Notes under the pieces: generated by a model
Database searches by the model: none
Seen by the model: the letters and a program-made list of their open reading frames with translations, nothing else
What the model was told of the DNA's origin: nothing
Program-made: the position numbers and the translations under genes
Assembly (NCBI GenBank): GCA_017617295.1
Contig: JAFZWN010000093.1
Location: forward strand, 1-41,517
Length of the DNA: 41,517 bases
Reading direction: 5' to 3'
Origin: Clostridiales bacterium
GTDB taxonomy: Bacteria > Bacillota > Clostridia > Saccharofermentanales > Saccharofermentanaceae
Part shown: piece by piece, positions 7,659 through 17,009 of the stretch
Numbering within the stretch: position 1 is the stretch's first letter
Layout of the letters: each line of letters opens with the position of its first letter

Positions 7659-10238
7659 TTACCCGACAAGGATCTTGCCCGCCAGCTCCGAATAAGCCTC
7701 GATCAGTTCACTGTGATGAGCCTTTACATATGAGGCATCTCCCGAACCCGAGGACTCTTCGAGCATGCGGGCGATAAGGGAGACAGCATTGGCTCCGACG
7801 GTCTTCGAGCCGCTCTTTATGGAGTGAACGAGGATATTATAGTTCTTCCAGTCTTCGTTTTTAAGATACGTGGTAAGTTCATTACATCTGCCGGGACAAT
7901 CGGTAGCATAATCCTTCAGGATCTCGAGATAAAAGTTCACATCTCCCGCGGCATAGCCGATCCCGGCATCGACATCAAGACCCAGAGTCCTGGCATGATC
8001 AACGGTAAGAGAAGATCCGGCAGCGGAAGATCCGTCATCCGGAGCAAATTCAAAGACCTGGGGCTCATCATCCGGCTCTTCTATCTCAAGACATTCCGAA
8101 AGTATCTTCTCGAGCTCGTCAATATCGATCGGCTTGGAAAGATATCCGTCAAAGCCTGCCTCAAGGTACTGCTCGCGGGCACCGACGACCGCATTGGCCG
8201 TAAGAGCGATGACAGTCATATCTCCGATAAGGCCTTCATCCTTGATCGCCTTGAGTGTCTCTATACCGTCCATCTCGGGCATCATGTGATCGAGGAACAG
8301 GATATCGAACTTCTCCTTCCTGAGGATCTCTATCGTCTCCTTTCCTGAAGAAGCGAGAACGGGCCTGATATCAAACAGCTTCAGAAGGTTAAAGGCCACC
8401 TTGCGGTTCATGTCATTATCATCGGTAACAAGTATCCTCGCCTCCGGTGCTCTCAAAGTGATCTTTTTGCCGGAGGTCTTGGGAGTGGAATTCCTCTTCT
8501 CATCGAACTTTCCGACAGGAGTGCTGTCGGTGATCTGAAGAGGAAGATCAAAGTAGAACTTTGAACCGATACCGTATCTGCTCTCGACATTGAGCTTGCT
8601 TCCCATCATGGTCAAAAGCTTTGTCACGATCGATATGCCGAGTCCCGTTCCCTCTATATGGCGGTTACGCTTCTCCTCTATCCGCTCGAAAGAGATATAG
8701 AGCTTGTCGAGATCCTCCTCCTTTATTCCTATACCGGTATCTTCGACTTCTACATGAAGAACGATCCGGTCGTCCTTTCTGGATGACTCAAGGACACGGA
8801 GCGTGACCGAACCTTTCTCGGTATACTTCACGGCATTTGTAAGGAGGTTCATTATGACCTGGGCTATCCTTACATCGTCACCCATGAGCTTTACGGGGAT
8901 ATTCTCGTCGACCTCCACTTTGAGATCGAGGAACTTGGATCTGGCTCTCTCGCTGATCGAATTAAGAAGACCGCTGATCAGCTCATTAACGTCAAATTCC
9001 ACGGGCACCAGATTCATCCTGCCGTCTTCGATCTTGGAAAAATCAAGTATCGTATTGATTATGGAAAGCAGGGTGTTGCCGGCGCTCTTGATGTTCGCGG
9101 CATAATCCAGTATCGTATCGTCTTTGGACTCTCTAAGGATCATCTCGTTCATGCCGAGAACTGCATTGATGGGCGTTCTTATCTCGTGCGACATATCCGC
9201 CAGGAAATCGCTCTTCGCCTTGTTGGCGGTATCGGCGGCCGACTTCTCGAGCTTCAGGACTGTCGCCTCATACTCCCTCTTGCGCTCGACTTCCTTCATC
9301 TCCTCCATACGGCGGTTGACCTTACGTTCATATCTGTAGCCGATGATATAGAACATGGACATCAGTCCGAAGACAAGGATCGATACGATGATATTGACTA
9401 TAAGAAGGTTCCTCGGGACAGTGAACAGTTCGCTGTTTCTCGTAATGACCACAAGATGCCACTGCTCATGCACCTCATCAACAAAGACTGTACACCTCTC
9501 CCCGTCGATCGTAGTCTCAAAGTTACCCTTGCCTACGCTTATTATCTTCTCAAAGAACTCCCTCTGTTCTTCAGTCTGATCAAAATAAGAACCGATCAGC
9601 GAGGTATCGTTATGGGCAATGACCATACCGTCATAGTTAAGGATAAAGCCGTAACCGTGTCCGTTGATATTGATGTTTTCGGTGGTCTCCTGAACGCCCG
9701 ACAGCGTAAGATCCATTGCCAGGACATCGTTGGGATCGGTCAGGCTCTTGCCGACGGATATGATGACATTGCCTGTCTGCGCATCCACATACGGAGATAC
9801 GATGATCGGCTGACCATTGGCCGCGACTATCGTCTGATACCAGTCTCTGGCTGTGGGATCATAGCCCTCGGGTGGAGTCCAGCCGACGCCGTCAACATAG
9901 TTGCCGCAGATAACACCGTATATTCCGGTATAAGTCTCGTCAAACTGGGCTTCGGTATTGGCGGATTCTCTTGTTATATATTCGATGATCTCGGTATCGG
10001 AGGCTCCGTTATTGACCATGTGGTCGACCGTATCCGCGGTGACCCACATCACGGAACTGGCCTTCTCGAGATAGTTCTCAAGTTCTGCGGTTATGGCAGA
10101 CGTCTTATCTTCACCGATTTCGTGTACATAGGAAAAAGAAGTCTTATAGATGGATCTCGTGGTATAGATCACAAGAAGTAGCATCAGGATGAACGTAACA
10201 CCCAGTGTAATGACCAACGATTTCCAGTTCTGCTTCAT
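7659..10238 (-). CDS. Hybrid sensor histidine kinase (dCache sensor, HisKA, HATPase, receiver, Hpt)
   Basis: 859-aa membrane kinase carrying a whole phosphorelay. TM1 is ~8-27. An extracytoplasmic ~240-residue dCache-like sensor spans ~35-270, with the family's GWTPPEGYDPTARDWYQ segment. TM2 is ~278-300, followed by a coiled linker. HisKA has the phospho-acceptor His351 (FLADMSHEIRTPINAVLG). HATPase_c carries the N box (NLLTNAVKYTEKG) and G boxes (DTGIGI, GTGLGISI). The receiver is ~600-715 with acidic pocket DDND, phospho-acceptor D650 (ILFLDHMMPEMDG) and K702 (SKP). The Hpt domain has His805 (VHSIKSGSKTVGA). The output regulator is not adjacent. The neighbouring GGDEF gene on the same strand is a plausible functional partner, which is inference. 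A TTGACA-N18-TATAAT promoter precedes it. Confidence 0.93.
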   Translation of the reverse strand: MKQNWKSLVITLGVTFILMLLLVIYTTRSIYKTSFSYVHEIGEDKTSAITAELENYLEKASSVMWVTADTVDHMVNNGASDTEIIEYITRESANTEAQFDETYTGIYGVICGNYVDGVGWTPPEGYDPTARDWYQTIVAANGQPIIVSPYVDAQTGNVIISVGKSLTDPNDVLAMDLTLSGVQETTENININGHGYGFILNYDGMVIAHNDTSLIGSYFDQTEEQREFFEKIISVGKGNFETTIDGERCTVFVDEVHEQWHLVVITRNSELFTVPRNLLIVNIIVSILVFGLMSMFYIIGYRYERKVNRRMEEMKEVERKREYEATVLKLEKSAADTANKAKSDFLADMSHEIRTPINAVLGMNEMILRESKDDTILDYAANIKSAGNTLLSIINTILDFSKIEDGRMNLVPVEFDVNELISGLLNSISERARSKFLDLKVEVDENIPVKLMGDDVRIAQVIMNLLTNAVKYTEKGSVTLRVLESSRKDDRIVLHVEVEDTGIGIKEEDLDKLYISFERIEEKRNRHIEGTGLGISIVTKLLTMMGSKLNVESRYGIGSKFYFDLPLQITDSTPVGKFDEKRNSTPKTSGKKITLRAPEARILVTDDNDMNRKVAFNLLKLFDIRPVLASSGKETIEILRKEKFDILFLDHMMPEMDGIETLKAIKDEGLIGDMTVIALTANAVVGAREQYLEAGFDGYLSKPIDIDELEKILSECLEIEEPDDEPQVFEFAPDDGSSAAGSSLTVDHARTLGLDVDAGIGYAAGDVNFYLEILKDYATDCPGRCNELTTYLKNEDWKNYNILVHSIKSGSKTVGANAVSLIARMLEESSGSGDASYVKAHHSELIEAYSELAGKILVG

Positions 10239-10267
10239 AACCCTCTCACCTGAATATACGTATTGAG

Positions 10268-10297
10268 ATTATATATTTCGGGATTTGATAATGTCAA
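10268..10297 (-). promoter_or_regulatory. Sigma-A-type promoter for the hybrid histidine kinase
   Basis: On the minus strand TTGACA (10297-10292) and TATAAT (10273-10268) are both perfect consensus hexamers, separated by 18 bp. They lie about 30 bp ahead of the kinase ATG at 10238. Confidence 0.75.
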
Positions 10298-10374
10298 TCA
10301 AGTGCAGTTGATATGGTTAGGGCGTTGTAGTATCCTTATCGGGGAATCAGGGAGTCACTTCGGGGGCTACTTTT

Positions 10375-11775
10375 ATGGAGAAAAAAGACAGAGGATCCTT
10401 TAAGGGATCCATAGGATTTGTCCTTGCCGCGGCAGGCAGTGCCGTGGGTCTCGGAAACATCTGGCGTTTCCCTTATCTGGCCGCAAGAGACGGAGGCGGT
10501 CTGTTCCTCGTCATCTATCTGATACTGGCATTGACATTCGGTTTTACGCTTTTGACGAGCGAAGTCGCCATAGGCAGGAACACGAGACAGAGTCCCCTTA
10601 CCGCATATAAAAAGCTATCATCCAAGTGGAGCTGGATCGGAGTCTTCTCCTGCATCATCCCTTTTATCATCGTGCCGTATTACTGCGTTATCGGAGGATG
10701 GGTCTTCAAGTATTTTGTGACTTTCGCGATCGGACGCGGGAGCGAAGCTTCCAATGACGAGTTTTTCGGAAAGTTCATAACAGGAGAATGCGAGCCGGTC
10801 GTTTATATGGTCCTCTTTCTCCTTTGCTGCATCCTTGTCATACTTAAAGGCGTAAGCGGAGGTATCGAAAAGACTTCCAAGATAATGATGCCGATCCTTC
10901 TCATTCTGGTCATCTTTGTAGCCGGCTATTCACTGACGATATCTCACACGAACGAGGACGGCGTGACCGTTACCGGTTTGGAGGGTCTTAAGGTCTATCT
11001 GATACCGAGCATCGAGGGGATGACTCTTAAGGACTTCTTCACTGTGGTCACCGATGCTCTGGGTCAGCTCTTTTTCAGTCTCAGCATCGCCATGGGTATC
11101 CTGATAGCATACGGTTCTTATGTTCCCGATGAAGCGAATCTGGTCAAGTCCATCAATCAGATCGAGTTCTTCGATACTTTCGTCGCGTTCCTGGCAGGCG
11201 TCATGATCATCCCGTCGGTATTCGCATTCAGCGGCAGCGAAGGATTACAGAAGAGCGGACCTTCACTCATATTCGTTTCCCTGCCCAAGATCTTCGAACA
11301 GATGGGACTCTTCGGAAGCATCATCGGAGCCGTTTTCTTCGCTATGGTATTATTCGCGGCATTCACGAGCGCTATCTCGCTCTTTGAAGCTGTAGTATCG
11401 AGCCTTATCGACAAGTTCGGCATCAGCAGGATAAAAGCGACCGTAATAGAGACTGTCCTGTCTCTTGTGATCGCCGTGATAGTCTGCCTCGGATATAATG
11501 TCTTCTATTTTGAGGTGACATTGCCTAACGGATCAGTGGCCCAGATACTCGATATATTGGACTATGTAACGAACTACATACTCATGCCGGTCGTAGCCTT
11601 TGCGACATGTATCCTGATAGGCTGGGTCTTAAAGCCCTCGTTTGTCACCCGGGAAGTAACCAAAAACGGCGAGAAGTTCGGAAGAGCCAAGCTCTATTCC
11701 GTCATGGTCAGGTTTATCGCTCCCGCATTTATCCTTATCCTATTCCTCCTGTCGGCAGGAATAATAAAACTCTGA
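10375..11775 (+). CDS. Sodium-dependent transporter, neurotransmitter:sodium symporter (NSS/SNF) family
   Basis: 466-aa, about 11-12 TM symporter. The hallmark NSS N-terminal sequence is present: GFVLAAAGSAVGLGNIWRFP then YLAARDGGGLFLVIYL, covering the Na+ and substrate sites of TM1 as in LeuT/TnaT. TM6 (DALGQLFFSLSIAMGILIAYGSY) carries the SxxxGxxxxYGSY pattern. Bacterial NSS proteins take up amino acids by Na+ symport; the substrate cannot be read here. A GGGGG stretch lies 8 bases before the ATG, a weak ribosome-binding site, but the start fits the family. It is divergent from the hybrid kinase and upstream of a lipoprotein gene that has its own promoter. The length is normal for 11-12 TM bacterial members. 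Confidence 0.93.
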   Translation: MEKKDRGSFKGSIGFVLAAAGSAVGLGNIWRFPYLAARDGGGLFLVIYLILALTFGFTLLTSEVAIGRNTRQSPLTAYKKLSSKWSWIGVFSCIIPFIIVPYYCVIGGWVFKYFVTFAIGRGSEASNDEFFGKFITGECEPVVYMVLFLLCCILVILKGVSGGIEKTSKIMMPILLILVIFVAGYSLTISHTNEDGVTVTGLEGLKVYLIPSIEGMTLKDFFTVVTDALGQLFFSLSIAMGILIAYGSYVPDEANLVKSINQIEFFDTFVAFLAGVMIIPSVFAFSGSEGLQKSGPSLIFVSLPKIFEQMGLFGSIIGAVFFAMVLFAAFTSAISLFEAVVSSLIDKFGISRIKATVIETVLSLVIAVIVCLGYNVFYFEVTLPNGSVAQILDILDYVTNYILMPVVAFATCILIGWVLKPSFVTREVTKNGEKFGRAKLYSVMVRFIAPAFILILFLLSAGIIKL

Positions 11776-11784
11776 CCGGTATTA

Positions 11785-11793
11785 TGATATAAT
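11785..11793 (+). promoter_or_regulatory. Extended -10 promoter for the Thr-rich lipoprotein gene
   Basis: TGA-TATAAT (TG at 11785-11786, hexamer 11788-11793), 10 bp after the NSS stop codon and 41 bp before the lipoprotein ATG. No -35 match is visible; extended -10 promoters often do without one. Confidence 0.55.
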
Positions 11794-11834
11794 TCTCGCG
11801 TGCAGAGGCAATAAGGGATAAGGAGACAGATTAT

Positions 11835-12836
11835 ATGAAAAGATTACCGGGGTTGATCATTTGCGCTTCACTTTTACTGTCATCGGTCTGTTCATGCAGT
11901 ATGATCTCTCCCGCCACTACGGAAGAGACAACGACAGTGCTTACGACCGTATCGGCAACGACTGAGACGACCGCTTCCGTTATGACGCTGGCCGATGCTG
12001 TTTTATACGGTGACTTCATCGGAAATGACTATAGTCCCACATATAATCTGTATTCAGGGGCTACGACAGTCAGCTACAGGATAATGCTAGCGACAGGCTC
12101 CGATGACTATTCATGGACTTATAACTATACCGCCGAGGTCGACGGCGAGATCTTTTGTGAAGAGACCGGTCTTACCACTGATAACCGGACGGAATGCATT
12201 ATCGAGATAACGGATGATGCCGGGCTTCCCCTCGGACATCTTATACTCACAGTCACAGATGAAAACGGACAGACAGTCTCTGTCGGCGAATGCGATCTGG
12301 CAAACGAGACTGAAGCGGTAAGGCTCTCCCGTCCGGAAGACTTGCAGGTGGAATTTGACGAGAACGGGAGCTGCGCTATCCCGCGCACTGACCTCATCTT
12401 TACTATCCCCGAAGGCTTCGAAGAAGCCAACAGGCTCTACGGCGAAGCGCTCAGAAGGAGCGGGGACCGTGATTTTGCCGATTCTTTTATATTTGATATC
12501 TGTGATGATAACGGCTACGAGATCGGGCTTACATATCTCGGAGATCTGGATTTTCAGAGCCCGAGAACTATCAACGCCGTATCATCTGCGGTCGAGAACC
12601 GGGTCATCGATATAGATCAGCAAAACCGGGCCAGGGAGGCATATGTAATGCCTTATGAAATGGACGGAAGACAGTGTGATGCATATATAATCGAGCTGCC
12701 TTCGGAAAACGGCGGGACTATGTATTATACGGTATTCCCGGTCGGCAACCGCGATATCGCCTATGTTATCGTCGCCATAACGGATTCAAGCTGTCCTCCG
12801 CAGACAGTACTGGGAACGGTAACTGCTTCCGAATGA
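11835..12836 (+). CDS. Thr-rich surface lipoprotein of unknown function
   Basis: 333-aa predicted lipoprotein. The signal peptide is MKRLPGLIICASLLLSSVCS, with a lipobox V-C-S-C placing the lipidated Cys at about residue 22. A Thr/Glu-rich linker (about residues 27-50) would hold the domain off the membrane, in the same style as the linker of the fused sigma factor at 23809. The rest (~60-333) reads as a beta-rich exported domain, possibly two lobes (~60-165 and ~185-333). No catalytic motif stands out and I cannot assign a family. An AGGAG site lies 9 bases before the ATG. It ends 3 bp before the convergent GNAT gene. Confidence 0.8.
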   Translation: MKRLPGLIICASLLLSSVCSCSMISPATTEETTTVLTTVSATTETTASVMTLADAVLYGDFIGNDYSPTYNLYSGATTVSYRIMLATGSDDYSWTYNYTAEVDGEIFCEETGLTTDNRTECIIEITDDAGLPLGHLILTVTDENGQTVSVGECDLANETEAVRLSRPEDLQVEFDENGSCAIPRTDLIFTIPEGFEEANRLYGEALRRSGDRDFADSFIFDICDDNGYEIGLTYLGDLDFQSPRTINAVSSAVENRVIDIDQQNRAREAYVMPYEMDGRQCDAYIIELPSENGGTMYYTVFPVGNRDIAYVIVAITDSSCPPQTVLGTVTASE

Positions 12837-12839
12837 TAC

Positions 12840-13277
12840 TTATTTAAGCCACTGAATAAAAGCTGTCTTATCGTTACTGTTAAAGCCGTTTCTCTCGTAA
12901 AAGGCCAGAGTTGAAGCTCTCTTGGAACCCGTCAGCAGCATCATCTTGTAGCATCCTGCTTCCTCTGAGATCTTTTTCGCATAGGACAGGCATTCACTTG
13001 CATACCCTCTGCCGCGGAAATCTTCCCTCGTTACAACATTTTCGATAAAAGCATATGGCCTTATGTTACGCGTAAGGTTCGGAATGATGACGCATACACA
13101 GGAAGATACGATCTGCCCGCCGATCTCCTTTACGATAAGGTGATGATCCGGATCATTAATGATCTTCTCCCATGTATCGTTAAGTTTCTGATCCTTGGCA
13201 GGAAGACTGTCCTCATGGAGGAACAGATAGAGTTCAAGTATCTTATCCAGATCTTCTTTTACCGCTTCTCTGACCAT
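12840..13277 (-). CDS. GNAT family N-acetyltransferase
   Basis: 145-aa single-domain acetyltransferase (acetyl-CoA dependent). The acetyl-CoA-binding motif A is visible at about residues 78-100: ENVVTREDFRGRGYASECL, with the RGRGYA loop. It is followed by the typical C-terminal STLAFYERNGFNSNDKTAFI segment. A GGAGG site lies 5 bases before the ATG. The acceptor substrate is unknown. It is convergent with the lipoprotein gene and 26 bp downstream of the GH127 stop codon on the same strand, so it could be read through from that operon. Confidence 0.88.
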   Translation of the reverse strand: MVREAVKEDLDKILELYLFLHEDSLPAKDQKLNDTWEKIINDPDHHLIVKEIGGQIVSSCVCVIIPNLTRNIRPYAFIENVVTREDFRGRGYASECLSYAKKISEEAGCYKMMLLTGSKRASTLAFYERNGFNSNDKTAFIQWLK

Positions 13278-13302
13278 GATAACCTCCGTTCATTAACCGG
13301 GC

Positions 13303-15306
13303 TCAATACCCGAAGAAAACGCTCATCTCTCCTTCGCCTCTGTTCGACCACAGAAAATAAGGTATAAGTTTCAGGTCCGTTTCACTCTCGCTCATCCGAT
13401 CGAATGTCTTATAGAGCCGGCTCGCGAAAGCCTCTCCGCCTGTAGCGCTTACTCTGACTGCGGATATATCGAGTCTCACGGCATCGATACCGAACTCATC
13501 CGTAACGCTCTGCCTTATCTCAAACGGTCTCTTAAGCCTGATACTCCTCAGTCCTTTTCCATTATCCGCCTCCTCGGCACAATAAACGAAAGGCCCCCTC
13601 ATAACAGCCGCTCTTAAGTTATCCTCATTTACTCTCGGATCAGAAACGACCACACGGGGAGAGATATCAAACATGAGCCTTATCTCGCGGTCACTGTCAA
13701 ATCCGGATATATACAGATATCCGTCTCTGACCGAAGTCTCTAATCCTTCGGCGCCCTTTATCTCATACTTGCCCGAAGTCCACCCCGGGATCCTCAGAGC
13801 CAGGACAAAGCCTGTATCCGCTGCACCTTCGACAAAGACACTGACTTCCCCGTTAACGGGAATACCCGATTCCACTCTTATACCGACATCCCTGCCGGAA
13901 ACGGATTTGGTTATCTTTGAACTCATATAAAGATGCGTAAAGAGCGTATCTTCACTCTCGGTATACGCATAACTCCCTACTGATGTCAGTAGCCTGGCGA
14001 TATTGGGAGGACAGCATGCACAACCGAACCACTTCTGCCTTACGGGCTTAACGTGTTCCTTGCGCTCATCTTTAGCGCAGGCTTCGGGGAGCACTTCAAG
14101 AGGATTAACATAGAAAAAGCTCTTCCCGTCCAGAGCCATCCCGCTCAGGACACAGTTATAAAGAGCAAGTTCCATGATATCCGAATACTTCCGGTCGGGC
14201 TTGATCTGAAGCATCCTTCTCGCGAAAAAGATAAGGCCTATCGATGCGCAGGTCTCGGAATAAGCCGTATCGTTCGGAAGATCGTAAGGGAAAGAGAACG
14301 CCTCCCCGATATGAGTACCTCCGATACCTCCCGTGATATAGAGCTTGGTATCGGCGATACTGTCCCATAAGGCCTCGCATGCGGTAAGAAGTTCGGTGTC
14401 TCCCGTGATCCTCGCCATATCGGCCATACCGCTATATAGATAAACGGCTCTGACCGCGTGTCCGACGGCTTCCCTCTGTTTCCTTACGGGCATATGAGCC
14501 TGATGATAGTAATCCGGCTTACCCTTCATGTCGGGGTGTTCTTTCTCAAAGTACAGAGGCTCCTGCCCTCTCTGATCGATAAAGTATTCCGCCAGGTTCC
14601 TGTAGCGCTCTTCACCCGTCACCTCATAGAGCCTGAACAGAGCCATCTCGGCTATCTCATGCCCGGGATATCCGTTGATCCTGCCTTCTTCCGTTCCGAA
14701 GATCCCCGCTACATAGTCGGCAAATCTCCTCGCCGCATTCAGGAGCTTATCCTTGCCCGTCGCCTGATAATAGGAGACCGCGCCTTCGATCAGATGCCCC
14801 ATGCAGTAGAGTTCATGGTGATCTCTAAGATCAGAGAAACTCTTATCCATTCCGTTGATAATGTAATAAGTATCCAGATAGCCGTTCGGAAGCTGGGCAT
14901 CGCATACTATGTCTATCGCCTTATCTGCAGTCTCTTCCAGCACCGGATCAGGATACGCCGCCAGTGAATATCCCACAGCTTCTATCCATTTGGAAAAATC
15001 GCTGTCCTGAAACAGAAAACCGTAGAATTCATCGTCTTTGGCTTCTTCTCTTCTTTCGGGGAAGACAGCGAATCCTCTGTAAGTATACTTCGGAGCTTCG
15101 TAGTCCCGCCCGAGCGTCCTCATCTTCCTGTTGAGATTACCTGCAGCTTTAAAGTTATGCATACAAAAGCTCGGAGCAGCATCCGGGACCCTGTCGTTTA
15201 AGATATCCCACTGATACGGGATGACTTCCTTTCTGACCAGCTCCGTCTCGCGGGACCAGAAACGGTCGTCTATCTTTACTCTTTTTATATCGACCGGCCT
15301 GATCAT
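13303..15306 (-). CDS. Glycoside hydrolase family 127 (beta-L-arabinofuranosidase-like)
   Basis: 667-aa cytoplasmic enzyme (no signal peptide) of GH127/DUF1680, the HypBA1 type that releases L-arabinose from beta-linked plant glycans and extensin glycopeptides. The zinc/catalytic set is intact: Glu351 and Cys353 in AYSETCASIG, and Cys431/Cys432 in WFGCACCPPNIARLL. These correspond to E338, C340, C417 (nucleophile) and C418 of HypBA1 with near-identical spacing. The start MIRPVDIKRVKIDDRFW is the family's usual opening. Its ATG overlaps the stop of the upstream glycosyltransferase gene (ATGA, 15303-15306), so translation is probably coupled. Lack of a signal peptide implies that it acts on imported oligosaccharides. 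Confidence 0.93.
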   Translation of the reverse strand: MIRPVDIKRVKIDDRFWSRETELVRKEVIPYQWDILNDRVPDAAPSFCMHNFKAAGNLNRKMRTLGRDYEAPKYTYRGFAVFPERREEAKDDEFYGFLFQDSDFSKWIEAVGYSLAAYPDPVLEETADKAIDIVCDAQLPNGYLDTYYIINGMDKSFSDLRDHHELYCMGHLIEGAVSYYQATGKDKLLNAARRFADYVAGIFGTEEGRINGYPGHEIAEMALFRLYEVTGEERYRNLAEYFIDQRGQEPLYFEKEHPDMKGKPDYYHQAHMPVRKQREAVGHAVRAVYLYSGMADMARITGDTELLTACEALWDSIADTKLYITGGIGGTHIGEAFSFPYDLPNDTAYSETCASIGLIFFARRMLQIKPDRKYSDIMELALYNCVLSGMALDGKSFFYVNPLEVLPEACAKDERKEHVKPVRQKWFGCACCPPNIARLLTSVGSYAYTESEDTLFTHLYMSSKITKSVSGRDVGIRVESGIPVNGEVSVFVEGAADTGFVLALRIPGWTSGKYEIKGAEGLETSVRDGYLYISGFDSDREIRLMFDISPRVVVSDPRVNEDNLRAAVMRGPFVYCAEEADNGKGLRSIRLKRPFEIRQSVTDEFGIDAVRLDISAVRVSATGGEAFASRLYKTFDRMSESETDLKLIPYFLWSNRGEGEMSVFFGY

Positions 15307-16892
15307 CTGTGAGTGACCCTTAAGATCAGATTCTCGCCGTAGCTGTATCCGATCTCGTTACAATACGGCAACTTATATCTGCCCACCACTTCAATATCGA
15401 TATCCTGATCATCGAAAAAGTAAAGATAATACCCGGCGGGATCGGTAATACCGTAGTTATCAAAATTCACGGCATTAAAGATGTAGAACTCGTCCGTCTC
15501 GTTCCATATCTCGTCCGGATCGTTCAGATATCTGATATCCGTAGTGAACACGTCGAAAGTCTGAAGAACGGTATCCGTTTCCGGAGAGACATAATGCCTC
15601 GATCCCCGGAATGTATATGACATCACTCCGAGGCTCTGCTCATCAAAATGGATAAAGACCGGATCCCCTCCCGAAAGGGCATTGATATCAGTTACAAGGT
15701 CGTCCTTGGTCGTCGTTTTCAGATATCTGTATTCATGTACCACATTAGAAATAAGTACCAGGGCCATCAGGACGGAAAACACGGCAGGCATTATCTTCTT
15801 TCCCTTGCAAAGAGAGAACAGGAATGACAGGGTTATGATACCCGCACCCGAGAACACATAAAGATACCTTACCGCAAAGATCGGGGTAACCGTGACCGTA
15901 ACAACATAAAATACCGTAATGGATATTACCGTAACGGCAAAAAGGAACAGGAGCTTTTTCAGGTTCGGCCAGTTTTCCTTCATATCCTTTTTGGAAACGA
16001 TCCGTGTTATCGACGAAGCCTGTGACAGCTTATCCTTATCCGTGATAAGTATGACATTGATAAGCGGCGCGAGGACCAGGACCAGGATAAAGATATAGCT
16101 GAACACCATTGTCAGATAGTTTTCGGAGAATCCGACAAAAGCAATGTAATATCCGAAAAATACCGGTTCGGTATCAGTCCAGAAGTAATCCTGAACATTT
16201 CCCAGCTGATGGAGAAGCACAAAGAGCCAAGGCAGATAGAGTACAGCCACCGTAATGCCGCTTATAAGATACTTGAAGAACAGATCCTTCCTTTTACTGA
16301 TAAGAGAGGCAAGAAGGAAGAACACATACATACAGAACGTAAAGATCAGGGCCACATTATGCGTATACATCGAGGCCAGAGAGAAGACCGAGAAGATGAC
16401 GATATCGGACTTTCTCTTGTCAAAGAACACGAGCATGGCGTAGGTTACCGTACAGGTCGACATGACATAAGCCAGGATAGTCGGCCTGATCTCCACCCCG
16501 TAAAACAGGTTGTAGCTCGAACACAAAAAGGCGACTGCCGCTATCACAGACACGGCCTTTCCTCCCAATCTTCTAAGCGGGAACAGGGCTACAAAGAACA
16601 GCAGCGCAAAAAGGACTATCGAAAAAGCCCTCAGGGCAATGAGCTTCACTCCGAATATGAGGGAAAATGCCTTAAGACAGAACGAATAAAGAGGCGGGCT
16701 GTAGTCTTCGGGAAGGAGCTTAAATATCCCGGCCATATCATGATCCGTCAGAAAAAACTGGTAAGAACTGTCATACGAGATGCTGTCCTTACAGCAAAGT
16801 AAGAAAAAGAATGCTGCGAATGCCGCCGTAAAAAGGACCCATAATCCGCCGAACAGCAGATCATCCCGTTTTTTTCCTGTCTTGCTCATCAT
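15303..16892 (-). CDS. Multi-TM GT-C fold glycosyltransferase (PMT/ArnT-like, PF13231 type)
   Basis: 529-aa integral membrane protein with about 11 hydrophobic helices. The first extracytoplasmic loop carries DSSYQFFLTDHDMAGIFKLL followed by PEDYSPPLYSFCLKAFSLIF, matching GT-C enzymes (D/E-rich catalytic loop followed by PPLY..L) that transfer sugars from polyprenyl-phosphate donors outside the membrane. The C-terminal ~130 residues form a soluble extracytoplasmic domain. A GGAGACAGG site precedes MMSK; the second Met is also possible. It overlaps the GH127 start by 4 bp. Acceptor and donor are unknown. The pairing with a cytoplasmic arabinofuranosidase has no evident biochemical logic and may be only operonic. 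Confidence 0.8.
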   Translation of the reverse strand: MMSKTGKKRDDLLFGGLWVLFTAAFAAFFFLLCCKDSISYDSSYQFFLTDHDMAGIFKLLPEDYSPPLYSFCLKAFSLIFGVKLIALRAFSIVLFALLFFVALFPLRRLGGKAVSVIAAVAFLCSSYNLFYGVEIRPTILAYVMSTCTVTYAMLVFFDKRKSDIVIFSVFSLASMYTHNVALIFTFCMYVFFLLASLISKRKDLFFKYLISGITVAVLYLPWLFVLLHQLGNVQDYFWTDTEPVFFGYYIAFVGFSENYLTMVFSYIFILVLVLAPLINVILITDKDKLSQASSITRIVSKKDMKENWPNLKKLLFLFAVTVISITVFYVVTVTVTPIFAVRYLYVFSGAGIITLSFLFSLCKGKKIMPAVFSVLMALVLISNVVHEYRYLKTTTKDDLVTDINALSGGDPVFIHFDEQSLGVMSYTFRGSRHYVSPETDTVLQTFDVFTTDIRYLNDPDEIWNETDEFYIFNAVNFDNYGITDPAGYYLYFFDDQDIDIEVVGRYKLPYCNEIGYSYGENLILRVTHR

Positions 16893-16943
16893 TCCTGTCT
16901 CCGTTTTATACTCATATATACCTTAACAGTGTAACATAAATGA

Positions 16944-16973
16944 TTGCAAATCATACCTTCAGATCATTATAAT
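16944..16973 (+). promoter_or_regulatory. Promoter for the DHH phosphoesterase gene
   Basis: TTGCAA (16944-16949), an 18-bp spacer and TATAAT (16968-16973), 36 bp before the chosen start codon at 17010. Confidence 0.6.
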
Positions 16974-17009
16974 AATATAAGTGATCAACTTGTAAAGGAG
17001 ATACGTTCC

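Noticed and set aside
9186..10181. 331-codon frame antisense to the hybrid kinase, and the 274-codon frame at 315-1139
   Set aside because: Both are shadows of real minus-strand genes with clear domains. Long antisense frames are expected from the codon use here.
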